Below are positions 1-7,179 of a DNA stretch of 23,178 nt, piece by piece. The DNA lies in NCBI GenBank assembly GCA_964608735.1, contig CAZSPL010000036.1, positions 1-23,178 of the forward strand, written 5' to 3'. Source of the stretch: CAZSPL01 sp964608735 (lineage in GTDB: Bacteria > JAJVIF01 > JAPKYR01 > CAZSPL01). The notes under the pieces are model-generated. The model worked only from the letters and a program-made list of their open reading frames with translations. It ran no database searches and had not been told where the DNA came from. Within the stretch, counting starts at the first letter, position 1; every line of letters begins with the position of its first letter. Made by a program: the position numbers and the translations under genes.

Positions 1-108
1 GATAACTATTGAAGAATGATATTTTAAAACTGGGAATTACGGTCATTCAATTGTCTGAGTTGATGACTCGCGAAATTGCATTTTACTGAGACCTTATTGC
101 AAAGAGGA
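1..108. other. non-coding tail downstream of the broken lipoprotein gene
   Basis: AT-rich sequence after the stop of the minus-strand gene ending at 109. I see no gene, no stable hairpin with a T-run and no recognisable repeat here. The window edge cuts it off. Confidence 0.5.
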
Positions 109-1746
109 TTAATAATAATCGATTGGTGAAAACATATATTGAACTCTATCACCAAGGTAATCGTAACCGTTTGTAACTACAACAATCCCGTTTTCTGATA
201 TAACGCTTCCGGGTCTCCAGGACGGCGCATCGGTTAATAAATTGTCTCTAAAACTCCCCTCTGGAAGAATAGGGCTGAATTTGTAACAGTGCCTGTACTT
301 ATCGGAAGGCCCAATACCCGCTCCTACAAGACTGACATATCGTCTAATTATAAGAGCACCCCACGCGTTAGGGCAAAAATCCTCCAGAGTTGAGTAGCTT
401 GGGTAAACGAGATCCACTATTTTTGATGGAACGGCTCCATACGGTATGTAGCAAATCTGTGCATGGGGATAATCATAATGTCCACCCTCATCAGAGGAGC
501 TATCATTTCTCCAGGCTACGAAAGCGTCCTTGCCTGAAAGAGCGATATCCACTTCAAAACGATATTCCGCTTCAGGCATGTATTCGCCTAACCGAACACA
601 CTCGGACATATTCCCAGGGAAACCATAACTGAAATAAATGTCATCACCATCGCCGATTTCAGCGAATCCCCTAAAAGCAAGGAATATCTCACCATCTCCG
701 GCCATCTCCATCTCCACCTGATAAATGTGTGAGTCGGTGAATCCCGGTGTACCCCAGTAACATGAGGGGAACACCATGCACTCAACGGGCGCGGTGAAAT
801 TCAGGTAATCATCTGATGTTATTTCATAAAGCATGTACGGAAAAGTGGCGGGCTCGGGCCCGTCGCCGACGAATACAATGTGCACTCGATCTTCATTATC
901 CAGGAAAAGAAATGCAATTCTCTCATTAGAGACCCCCTGTTCCGTCCCAAGTGGGAAAACAAGGTTGTTTGGAGTTCCTCCCGGAGGAGTGTATGAGTAG
1001 TTAAGAATTTCAAATCCACTCGCGTTATACAGATAATGTATCCCTCCCACCGAATCAATCGCTACATGGTAGTCTTTATATCCCACTGCACCGCCTATAT
1101 AAGGATCCTCTTTTGTTGATACCTTGATGACCTTGAATGTCTGCCCGCCGTCAAGGCTTTCCGCGTAAGCAATGCGAGAGCCGGTAATTGTATCACCCTG
1201 GATCCAGAGTGGAATCACAATCCGGTTTCCCTCAACCGCGATTGTCGAGCCTTGTTTAAATGAAGACCGTGAGAACGCCGGCGGTAAAGGGATATCCTGC
1301 CATTCAGCAACCGAGTGAATCCCCCTCGGTGCACCGGCAGTACCATCTGATGGCGGAGTGCTTCCAACCGATGAACTGTAAGGAAAATATGCTGTCAAAA
1401 ACGCGGGTTTGCCCCAATCCGCCTTAATTTTGACAAGGTTCGTCTGCACGCCAATAAGGATAAAAAGCGGCCCTGTTTGACGACAGGTGCATGATTTCGC
1501 CCTTAGCCTGTACGTAGCCCAGCCGTCTCCCGTCTCCACGGGCTCCTTTGAGAATACCTGGGTAAACACCTCGGGAGACTCCATGAAAACGTATCCGGTA
1601 GTAGATGGATCCCTCCACGAAAACACTTTTACATCGAGGATCAAGTCTCCGCCCCCGAACCATCCATCGTAGTAGAGCGTGTTTTTAATTTCGGTTATCT
1701 CCGCCCGGTATGCTTCAGGCTGGTTTGCATGCAGGGGGAAATTCAT
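109..1746 (-). pseudogene. C-terminal part of an amber-interrupted secreted protein, with Asp-box/beta-propeller-like region
   Basis: Open stretch of 545 codons from the first ATG, in the same frame as the lipoprotein fragment at 1783-2535. It is separated from that fragment by one TAG (1783-1785) and 12 sense codons. Its first 110 residues match the second domain of the intact paralogue at 4582-6672: an NTLYxDG motif near residue 23, then a GGDL segment. After residue 130 the two proteins differ. This one has an Asp-box-like motif SLDGGQTF at residues 197-204, typical of sialidase/BNR-type beta-propellers, within repeated beta-strand segments. The ATG at 1746 has no Shine-Dalgarno upstream, so independent translation is unlikely. 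I read it as the stranded 3' half of a gene that once encoded about 808 residues. Its DNA is visibly AT-richer than the rest of the window. The substrate is unknown. Confidence 0.75.
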
Positions 1747-1782
1747 ATAGATATTCGGAGGCGGTATGATAGTCGGCCAGGC

Positions 1783-1785
1783 CTA
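1783..1785 (-). other. in-frame TAG at a conserved Trp codon
   Basis: The minus strand reads GTT GAC GCG AGC TAG GCC TGG (VDAS-stop-AW). The paralogue reads GTC GAC GCG TCG TGG TCG (VDASWS). One G-to-A change from TGG explains the stop, and the frame continues open for 558 codons afterwards. TAG ends other genes here (polA, the dehydrogenase, the recombinase, the NTF2-like gene), so genome-wide reassignment is unlikely. Confidence 0.85.
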
Positions 1786-2535
1786 GCTCGCGTCAACGGC
1801 ATAGTTGAAAACGAAGGTATCATCGACAACTTTGATTTTGTAATGCCGGACATTGGTCTTGCCCGTGCTGAAAACGCCTCTGTGCTCGGGATTGATAAGG
1901 GAGACATCATCATCAGGGCCAAGATCGTCACAGAAATATTTATATGCATTGACATTGGAACCGTAGTTAACTAATTCATCCGGTTGGCCCATCAAACCGT
2001 CGATGTAGCCTTGGTTCGGCCATGCTTCATTTGGCGGGAAAAGGTATGGCCCCCACCAGAGAGTGTAACCATCGGGATTGGCCAGGTGAGTCGTTTCTTC
2101 ATCCGCCATGACCACGAGAGGACCGGGGTAACGACCGTCATTACCGGGCGTAATGATGGTGCCCTTGACATCGAATCCGGTGAAGGTCGGGTTAGTCCCG
2201 AATGGATGTGTTATCGCGATATCGACGTCGATCTCATTGCCGCTGACAATAGGAGGACCGGCAAGCTTGATATAAACGACTGGAGGAGCCTCAATAAAGA
2301 CGAGCGCATTCAGATGAATCTCGGCCTGTCTGATCGGAAGTATTTCCAGCTCGGCGGAACGAAGGTCGCCGTGAAACTCCCATAAGCCCCACAACAAACG
2401 CCGCGAACCATTAACATCAGTCAAATCTTGATATCCTCTACTATTGCCGGTCGATGGCACGGTCATATCCGACTGAGAGCAGGATGCTGAAAGCGCCATA
2501 ACAGCAAATAGAAGTATAGCCGATAGCGTTTTCAT
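1783..2535 (-). CDS. N-terminal fragment of a modular secreted lipoprotein (premature TAG stop)
   Basis: 250-residue product with a signal peptide (residues 1-18) and a probable lipidation Cys19 (ALSASC, a non-ideal lipobox). GGAG lies 8 nt upstream of the ATG and a good promoter sits just beyond. Residues about 45-250 align with residues about 30-240 of the intact paralogue at 4582-6672. They share LHLNA, HPxG, FxGFDVxG, NxDGYxxWW, a NxYKxF motif and the final FNYAVDAS. The paralogue continues from that point with Trp (TGG); here the codon is TAG. Translation would therefore give one complete N-terminal module anchored to the membrane without the following domains. It may be a freshly broken gene whose fragment is still made. 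I know no named family for this module and cannot assign a function. Confidence 0.75.
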   Translation of the reverse strand: MKTLSAILLFAVMALSASCSQSDMTVPSTGNSRGYQDLTDVNGSRRLLWGLWEFHGDLRSAELEILPIRQAEIHLNALVFIEAPPVVYIKLAGPPIVSGNEIDVDIAITHPFGTNPTFTGFDVKGTIITPGNDGRYPGPLVVMADEETTHLANPDGYTLWWGPYLFPPNEAWPNQGYIDGLMGQPDELVNYGSNVNAYKYFCDDLGPDDDVSLINPEHRGVFSTGKTNVRHYKIKVVDDTFVFNYAVDAS

Positions 2536-2562
2536 TTTTATTGCTCCGTATGGATTTAATTC

Positions 2563-2591
2563 ATTATATCATGAAACTACCAGCCATCCAA
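2563..2591 (-). promoter_or_regulatory. promoter of the broken lipoprotein gene
   Basis: The minus strand has an extended -10, TGaTATAAT (2563-2571), and a TTGGAT -35-like hexamer (2586-2591) with 17 nt between the hexamers. The start codon is at 2535, giving a leader of about 20 nt with GGAG in it. The promoter looks intact although the gene is interrupted. Confidence 0.6.
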
Positions 2592-2691
2592 ATATATTCA
2601 AGTGCAAAGCTACAGCGAACAGCTGAGGGCAGGAAAAAACATTTAATTGTTTGCGTCCATTTACCCTGGCTGGTGAGAAGGCCAATACAAC

Positions 2692-2720
2692 GAAGCCCGT
2701 GGCTGGGGACCACGGGCTTC
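2692..2720. terminator. perfect 11-bp stem-loop downstream of the first ferritin-like gene
   Basis: The arm gaagcccgtgg (2692-2702) pairs perfectly with ccacgggcttc (2710-2720) around a 7-nt loop. It lies 100 nt past the stop of the minus-strand gene at 2820. No T-run follows on either strand, so it is not a textbook intrinsic terminator. It may be an mRNA 3'-end stabiliser or a degenerate terminator. A similar hairpin follows the paralogous gene. The rest of 2592-2819 shows nothing else I can name. Confidence 0.4.
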
Positions 2721-2819
2721 CATCTCATGGGGTGAGGAGGGGCCTATCCTGTGTGATTTGCCGAGGTGGGTCCTTCGGAAACCACAGGGGTGTATATATG
2801 GGAGAGGAAAACCAACACT

Positions 2820-3347
2820 CTATGCCACCGCTTCGGCGTAGCGTCGCGCGCCGAGCTGTATCTGCTGCTGCAACAGCGCCTCGCGCTGCCCGCCGTAATA
2901 TTCGATCTGGTCGTCATGCTCCGACGCGGCCGCGAGGAGCATCATGCGCGTCGCCGCGTCGGTCGCGGCCGCCGCTTTGCGCTGGAAATACTGCTTCGCG
3001 CGGGCTTCGCTCTCGACGGCGTAGCGGAGGATTACGAGCGCCGATGCGCCGGCGAGCTTCTCCCTGCCGGTGCCCATCTTGGTGAGCCCGGTATCGGGCC
3101 GCGGTGCGTAGATGCCGTTATCGATGAGTTCGGGGTGGTCCTTGAGGATAACGCGTCGTCTCGTTACCAGCCTCGCCAGGCGGGATGATTCGACATTGTA
3201 AAGCCAGGCCAGCAGCGCCCTGTTCCCCTCGTAATTCGTCCTTTGCGCCATCTCGTGGTATGTATTTGACGACTTCGTCTCGATTTCGATGATGGTGTCG
3301 ATTACCTTGAGCATGGCCAGCAACCCATTGTTCGATCCGTCTTGCAT
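2820..3347 (-). CDS. ferritin-like/rubrerythrin-like four-helix protein (paralogue A)
   Basis: 175 residues, almost entirely helical, with the four-helix ferritin-like pattern. Candidate metal-site residues are E21/E23 in helix 1 (IEIE, then Tyr30), E53xxR56 in helix 2, E112/E114 in helix 3 and E143xxD146 in helix 4. Rubrerythrin-type diiron proteins usually have ExxH in helices 2 and 4; here the His positions are Arg and Asp. There is no signal peptide and no rubredoxin-type Cys pair, so a cytoplasmic location is likely. The start is supported by GGAGG 9 nt before the ATG. The gene at 3711-4235 is a nearly gap-free paralogue. Possible roles are a degenerate diiron protein, an iron or stress protein, or a structural helical bundle. 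The family call rests on pattern only. Confidence 0.65.
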   Translation of the reverse strand: MQDGSNNGLLAMLKVIDTIIEIETKSSNTYHEMAQRTNYEGNRALLAWLYNVESSRLARLVTRRRVILKDHPELIDNGIYAPRPDTGLTKMGTGREKLAGASALVILRYAVESEARAKQYFQRKAAAATDAATRMMLLAAASEHDDQIEYYGGQREALLQQQIQLGARRYAEAVA

Positions 3348-3390
3348 AACAGTCAGCCTCCAAAGAGAGTTATTCCGCTTGTTTAAATCC

Positions 3391-3405
3391 GGGAGCTCCT
3401 TAACC
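3391..3405 (-). promoter_or_regulatory. 15-nt motif shared upstream of both ferritin-like genes (copy 1)
   Basis: The minus strand reads GGTTAAGGAGCTCCC, 44 nt upstream of the start of paralogue A. The region upstream of paralogue B has GGTTAAGGAATTCCC (4331-4345), identical at 13 of 15 positions. The two differing bases keep the GGANNTCC core palindromic, as expected of a protein-binding site. No regulator can be named. Confidence 0.4.
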
Positions 3406-3627
3406 GGACATATATGTGCATTCTCCGTGCCATTTTTTGAATTTAATCGGAATAAAAGCCCGGCGAATCGCGCTATGGCGCATCAGATGGGGGATAGAGA
3501 AGAAAAATAAATTCCCGGCGTTTTCGGGAAAGGATACTTTACCAAGGAAAGCATCAGGCGGGGGATATTGGGTGTTGCATTTGAGATGCCGCGCGCGGGG
3601 CATGTGTTGCATGATGCTACATGGGGA

Positions 3628-3659
3628 AGGAGCCCGTGTCTTCCGTAACACGAGCTCCT
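3628..3659. terminator. 12-bp stem-loop (one mismatch) downstream of the second ferritin-like gene
   Basis: The arm aggagcccgtgt (3628-3639) pairs with acacgagctcct (3648-3659) with one mismatch and an 8-nt loop. It lies 51 nt past the stop of the minus-strand gene at 3711. As with the hairpin at 2692-2720, it contains AGCCCGTG in one arm and lacks a T-run, so termination is only a suggestion. Confidence 0.4.
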
Positions 3660-3710
3660 CAATTGGGGATGTTGGGAGGCTTTCTTATTAGAAGTCTGGA
3701 GGTTATATGC

Positions 3711-4235
3711 CTATGCCGAATTTTCCATGAAGGAGGAGGCGTCGATGTCGGCCTGCTCCATTACCAGCAGGCTGCGCCGTCCGCCGAGGAATGCGATGCT
3801 GTCATCTTGTTCCTTCACCGCCGCTGCGTAGACGAATTTCAGCACGGGGTCTTTTGTATCGATGGCCTGTCCCTGGAAGAACTGCATGGCGCGCGCCTCG
3901 TTGGCTATGGCGAAGCGGAGAATCGCCAGGCAACTCGCCTTGGCGAGGCGGAGGAATCCGGCGCCGATCTTCGTGATACCGAAATTTTTCAGGACATAGG
4001 CGCCCGAATGGATGAATTCGGGGTGCCGCGCGAGAAGCATCCTGCGGCGTTTTTCGAGCCTGAGCAGCCGCGATGTTTCATAGTAATAAAGCCATGCGAG
4101 AAGCGCCTTCGAGCTCCTCTGCCCCGCCTGGTGGGCCATGGCACGGTATGCCCGCACCGCGCCCGATTCCATCTCGATATAAATGTCGAGAGCTTCAAGC
4201 AGTTTCAGTAAATCCCGGGTATTGTTCTCACCCAT
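3711..4235 (-). CDS. ferritin-like/rubrerythrin-like four-helix protein (paralogue B)
   Basis: 174 residues from the ATG at 4235. AGGAGG sits 6 nt before this ATG, which favours it over an in-frame upstream start at 4268. The length then matches paralogue A (175). Helix 1 has E21/E23 with Tyr30, helix 2 has ALLAWLYYYE53TSR56, helix 3 has E113 with FF at 119-120, and helix 4 has E142QDD145. As in its neighbour, both ExxH His positions are replaced (Arg, Asp). A C-terminal extension of about 20 residues is acidic and poorly conserved. There is no signal peptide. The tandem arrangement, separate leaders and shared upstream motif point to duplication followed by parallel retention. The catalytic state is unknown. 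Confidence 0.65.
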   Translation of the reverse strand: MGENNTRDLLKLLEALDIYIEMESGAVRAYRAMAHQAGQRSSKALLAWLYYYETSRLLRLEKRRRMLLARHPEFIHSGAYVLKNFGITKIGAGFLRLAKASCLAILRFAIANEARAMQFFQGQAIDTKDPVLKFVYAAAVKEQDDSIAFLGGRRSLLVMEQADIDASSFMENSA

Positions 4236-4581
4236 AACGCGCCTCCTGTCGAACCCGACAATATTCAATTATCGTTCCGAGAAACTTGCCTTGCGGCGTT
4301 GATGTCGTTTACTCACTCAAATAGGTAGAGGGGAATTCCTTAACCACGAGTCACACTTAATGTATAACAATATTCTTGCCAAAAGAGGTGAAAATGTCAC
4401 GGCCGGCGCGGAATAGCTTGCGAGGCGCTTTTGGAGCGGGTTACAGGGAGGGATTATTTTCGCGGTTATCGCCGGGCATCATGTGGGAATGGAATCTGTG
4501 TATCATTCTGAGTGATGATGCGGGCGAGAATGTAGCAGGATGCTACGATTCCCGAAAGACAAGCATTTTGGAAAAGCCTGT
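4236..4581. other. intergenic region upstream of paralogue B
   Basis: 346 nt between two minus-strand genes. It carries the AGGAGG site of paralogue B, the shared motif at 4331-4345, and a small GTAGCA/TGCTAC hairpin (4532-4546). A 63-codon plus-strand frame (4394-4585) has GAGGTG only 3 nt before its ATG and no recognisable product; it is listed separately at low confidence. Confidence 0.45.
4331..4345 (-). promoter_or_regulatory. 15-nt motif shared upstream of both ferritin-like genes (copy 2)
   Basis: The minus strand reads GGTTAAGGAATTCCC, 95 nt upstream of the start of paralogue B. It matches 13 of 15 bases of the copy at 3391-3405, with a palindromic GGAATTCC core. The unequal distance to the two starts fits a regulator site better than a fixed core promoter element. 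Confidence 0.4.
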
Positions 4582-4585
4582 TTAA
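4394..4585 (+). CDS. doubtful small ORF, 63 aa
   Basis: A frame on the opposite strand to its neighbours. A GAGGTG sequence lies unusually close (3 nt) to the ATG, and the stop overlaps the last codons of the convergent lipoprotein gene by 4 nt. The product has no signal peptide, no recognisable motif and mixed third-position bases. I list it only because it fits neatly between the neighbouring genes; it may well be untranslated. Confidence 0.15.
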   Translation: MSRPARNSLRGAFGAGYREGLFSRLSPGIMWEWNLCIILSDDAGENVAGCYDSRKTSILEKPV

Positions 4586-6672
4586 TAAACCGCGACGGCG
4601 ATTGAATCAATCGCGAGGTCGAAGACGTAGATGGTGACAATCCCCGTACTCGCGATGCCGATCCCGATGTAGTCGACATCGGACTGAAGCAGTTTCGGTA
4701 TCCTGAAGCGCGCGCCCCTGTATATCTGGCACTGGCCGGAGTATGCCCAGTATGTCGTGCCGCCGAAATGGGTCTCGAATCCCGTGCAGCTCGGGTTGTT
4801 ATACGGCTGGCCTTCCTCGTTGTTGGTGAATGGCGCGGTCTGGAAATCGGGATAGTCCGTTTCGCCCCCTTCGGGAGGAACGGACATGCTTCCCGGGGCG
4901 AATCCGGCCTGGAAGGGAATCGCCACGCTGTTGAATGTCGAGAAAGCGAAGTCGATGATGCACTTGCTCTGGCCGGGGATATCGGGTAGCGGGCTGGGGC
5001 AATATACTATTTCCCAACTGTCGTTATCGATGGTGCTGAAATCGAGCGAGCCGCCGATCTTCGAGCTTTCATCGCAGGATGACAGGTTTGCATAGCTGAA
5101 ATCGAAATCCCCGCCGCTGCCGGATTTGTTGACCCACTTCGGGTTGAGCGGGTCATTCCCGTGGTCGTCGTTGTTTGATTCCAAAATAACATAGGCTCTC
5201 TCGGTCGGCGGGCCTTCCGACCCGGGGTTGTCGACTATCGAGCGCGGCCGCACTTCGTATATGTAATCTTCATCCCAGTCGATGGGATTGTCGTCGCTGT
5301 TCGTGTTCGAAAACACCGTGGTGACGGCATCGGTGGTTCCGATGAGCGCCCACTGGTATGGGTCGGCCCACAGGGGTGAGCGGTAGACGGCATATTGTGC
5401 GGCGCCGGGGAGGTCATTCCAGTCGAGGTCGACCTGGGAAATCCACGATTGCGGGTAGCCGGGTCCCGGCGGGGCGTAATCGTTGCGGACGACATCCAGC
5501 ACGAGGTCGGCATCCACGCCGGGGCCGTATTGGCTGACGGGAACTTCCTCGAAGAAGTATGTGCTCACGGCCTTGCCGGGGATGATGCCGGCATAGCCGA
5601 TGTCGCTGTTCTCGACCGTGATGAAAAGGTCGATCGAATCTTCCGCCGGAGTGGCATCGGTGTAACTGAAATCATATCTCGCGTATCCCGTGCCGGTTTC
5701 CGCGGGTGTACTCGACGCCTTGATGATGAGGTTGCCGGGTGATTCGACGCGCACGGTATTCTCTTCGGCAAGGTAGTGGTCATAAACGGTCACGCGGATA
5801 TCGAGGTCTCCGCCGTTCTCGGAGCCGTCGTTATAGAGGGTATTGTCTTGGATATCCAGCGATGCGTGCCAGGCTTCGGGACGGTTCGCCAGCGGGGGGA
5901 AGTCATCGGGGATGTCGTAAGGCGGCAGGCCGGTTGGCGACGACCACGACGCGTCGACGGCATAGTTGAACACGAAATTCCCGCCGGTGAAGGCGATGTT
6001 GTAGTAGCGGATGTTCTTTTCGCCGGGCGAGAAGTAGCATCTGCTCTCGGCTCCGAGCGACGTCACCGGGTCATAAGCCCCGAGGCCATCGGCGAAGAAT
6101 TTGTAGCCGTTCAATGTTGCGGTGTAATTCGCCGCGGAATCGGGAGTACCGAGGAAACCGTCATTGTATGCGGCGGTCGATCCCTGCTCGTGCGGGAATT
6201 CGACCGGGTTCCACCACCGGGAGTAGCCATCGGCGTTGACGAGCCGGACATCGTTATCGCCGGGGATAACAAGGCTTGTGTCGTAATAGGGGCTCGCGCT
6301 CCCATGGCTGATAAGTATCCCGCACACATCGAATCCCGCGAACTGGTTTATCCCGAGCGGGTGTTCGAGAAATATCCTGCATGCTACGGAGTTAGCAGTG
6401 ACCTGGATGCCGCCATCGAGCCCGACGAACATCTGAAACGGCGGCGCCGGTTCGAGGAACGGGATGGCGTTCAGGTGAAGCGCCGCTTCGCGCAGCGGGA
6501 CGATTTCGATACGCTCCTCCGACGGGAACACTTCGAACCGATAGAGCCCGCACAGCATATGCGCGTTCGCATCGGCGGCGGCCCTCACATCAGTGGGCTG
6601 TGTGATCGTATCTGAAGTGGAGCATCCCGTGATGGCAATCGCAAGAATGAGTGACAGCAGGATATAACGCAT
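4582..6672 (-). CDS. modular secreted lipoprotein, 696 aa (intact paralogue of the broken gene)
   Basis: The start is the ATG at 6672, with GGAGG 5 nt upstream. A TTG at 6684 overlaps that ribosome site and is not the start. The signal peptide ends in a lipobox, AITGC (Cys17). Residues about 25-240 form a module shared with the gene at 1783-2535 (LHLNA, HPLG, FAGFDVCG, NADGYSRWW, NGYKFF, FNYAVDASW). Residues about 245-365 form a second beta-rich domain shared with 109-1746 (NTLYNDG, GGDLDI). Residues about 400-495 look like a fibronectin-III-type fold (YAVYRSP, YIYEVRPRS). Residues about 505-696 form a C-terminal beta-sandwich-like region with several Cys and a WAYSGQCQIYRG segment. I infer a surface-anchored protein of unknown ligand. 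Domain calls come from pattern, not a search. Confidence 0.8.
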   Translation of the reverse strand: MRYILLSLILAIAITGCSTSDTITQPTDVRAAADANAHMLCGLYRFEVFPSEERIEIVPLREAALHLNAIPFLEPAPPFQMFVGLDGGIQVTANSVACRIFLEHPLGINQFAGFDVCGILISHGSASPYYDTSLVIPGDNDVRLVNADGYSRWWNPVEFPHEQGSTAAYNDGFLGTPDSAANYTATLNGYKFFADGLGAYDPVTSLGAESRCYFSPGEKNIRYYNIAFTGGNFVFNYAVDASWSSPTGLPPYDIPDDFPPLANRPEAWHASLDIQDNTLYNDGSENGGDLDIRVTVYDHYLAEENTVRVESPGNLIIKASSTPAETGTGYARYDFSYTDATPAEDSIDLFITVENSDIGYAGIIPGKAVSTYFFEEVPVSQYGPGVDADLVLDVVRNDYAPPGPGYPQSWISQVDLDWNDLPGAAQYAVYRSPLWADPYQWALIGTTDAVTTVFSNTNSDDNPIDWDEDYIYEVRPRSIVDNPGSEGPPTERAYVILESNNDDHGNDPLNPKWVNKSGSGGDFDFSYANLSSCDESSKIGGSLDFSTIDNDSWEIVYCPSPLPDIPGQSKCIIDFAFSTFNSVAIPFQAGFAPGSMSVPPEGGETDYPDFQTAPFTNNEEGQPYNNPSCTGFETHFGGTTYWAYSGQCQIYRGARFRIPKLLQSDVDYIGIGIASTGIVTIYVFDLAIDSIAVAVY

Positions 6673-6734
6673 TTCTACCTCCAAAGGTGGGAAGGCTCAG
6701 CCGGATGGTCGCGGCATAGATTCTTCCTTCTAAG

Positions 6735-6763
6735 ATTATATTGCCCGTAAGCCTTTATTTCCA
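6735..6763 (-). promoter_or_regulatory. promoter of the intact lipoprotein gene
   Basis: The minus strand has TATAAT (6735-6740) and TGGAAA (6758-6763) with a 17-nt spacer. The predicted transcript start is about 55 nt upstream of the ATG at 6672. The match to the housekeeping consensus is 6/6 and 4/6. Confidence 0.55.
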
Positions 6764-6884
6764 CTACCATTAACATAGTTGCGAATTGTTCGCATTATCA
6801 TAAGATTAAGACGCCTGACAGGACGTGACGGTTTCATCGCGTGGAACAATAATTACATTATGCCGCCGGAGCGGGCATGAATGT

Positions 6885-7068
6885 GCCTGTTGAAAAAGAT
6901 ATTTCTGGTAGCCTGCGGTTGGAGCCATCCTGCTTCCATGAAATCAATAGGCTCCTACCCCGGGTAGGCCGCCATTTATTAGTGATTCAGAAGGAGGCGG
7001 CCAACCCGGGGCTACCAGATGATTTACTTCAATGCTCTCTAAGATGAAATTACAGCTTTTCAACAGGC
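6885..7068. repeat. nested inverted-repeat element, possible MITE
   Basis: The outer ends are GCCTGTTGAAAAAG (6885-6898) and CTTTTCAACAGGC (7056-7068), inverted copies of each other. Inside are CTGGTAGCC (6905-6913) paired with GGCTACCAG (7010-7018), and GGAGCC (6921-6926) with GGCTCC (6950-6955). A 16-bp stem with one mismatch joins 6958-6973 and 6996-7011. The element is about 184 bp and has no coding capacity I trust. I see no clear target-site duplication. It could be a miniature inverted-repeat transposable element or a structured regulatory DNA/RNA; the former seems likelier from the terminal repeats. Confidence 0.5.
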
Positions 7069-7108
7069 CCATGAGAGGCGATGCGCTCGTGTTATCAATC
7101 AGCTCTGA

Positions 7109-7117
7109 TGCTATAAT
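7109..7117 (+). promoter_or_regulatory. extended -10 promoter of the repeat-protein operon
   Basis: TGcTATAAT is a perfect extended -10. No good -35 lies 17 nt upstream, which extended -10 promoters tolerate. The predicted start, near 7124, falls within a 7-bp hairpin (ATGCCCG/CGGGCAT, 7122-7138), which leaves a leader of about 55 nt. The terminal-inverted-repeat element ends only 40 nt upstream. Confidence 0.6.
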
Positions 7118-7179
7118 CAAAATGCCCGGGACGGGCATCAAGCGGCCGAAGGGCCCATCAGTATTCAGGGGAGGAAATA

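Larger units (their letters stand above)
3348..3710. other. intergenic region between the two ferritin-like paralogues
   Basis: 363 nt without a convincing gene. Short frames exist on both strands but lack supported starts or recognisable products. It holds the leader of the downstream paralogue, the 15-nt motif at 3391-3405, an ACATATATGT palindrome near 3408-3417, and the hairpin at 3628-3659. Confidence 0.5.
6673..7179. other. divergent intergenic region
   Basis: 507 nt between divergently transcribed genes. It contains the minus-strand lipoprotein promoter (6735-6763), the nested inverted-repeat element (6885-7068), the plus-strand extended -10 (7109-7117) and a short leader hairpin (7122-7138). 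No convincing gene lies inside. Confidence 0.6.

Noticed and set aside
1783..1785. TAG read as a sense codon (recoding, pyrrolysine or similar)
   Set aside because: TAG ends polA, the dehydrogenase, the recombinase and the NTF2-like gene in this window, the paralogue has plain TGG there, and no recoding hairpin stands out. A point mutation is simpler.
3400..3691. short frames on both strands between the ferritin-like genes
   Set aside because: No supported start, no motif; they overlap each other and the hairpin.
5776..6615. 279-codon plus-strand frame inside the 696-aa lipoprotein gene
   Set aside because: It is antisense to a gene with a signal peptide, lipobox, ribosome site and a paralogue; its translation is Arg/Gly/Val-rich shadow sequence.
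6958..7011. 16-bp stem as an intrinsic terminator
   Set aside because: No T-run on either strand and no gene ending nearby; it belongs to the larger inverted-repeat element.
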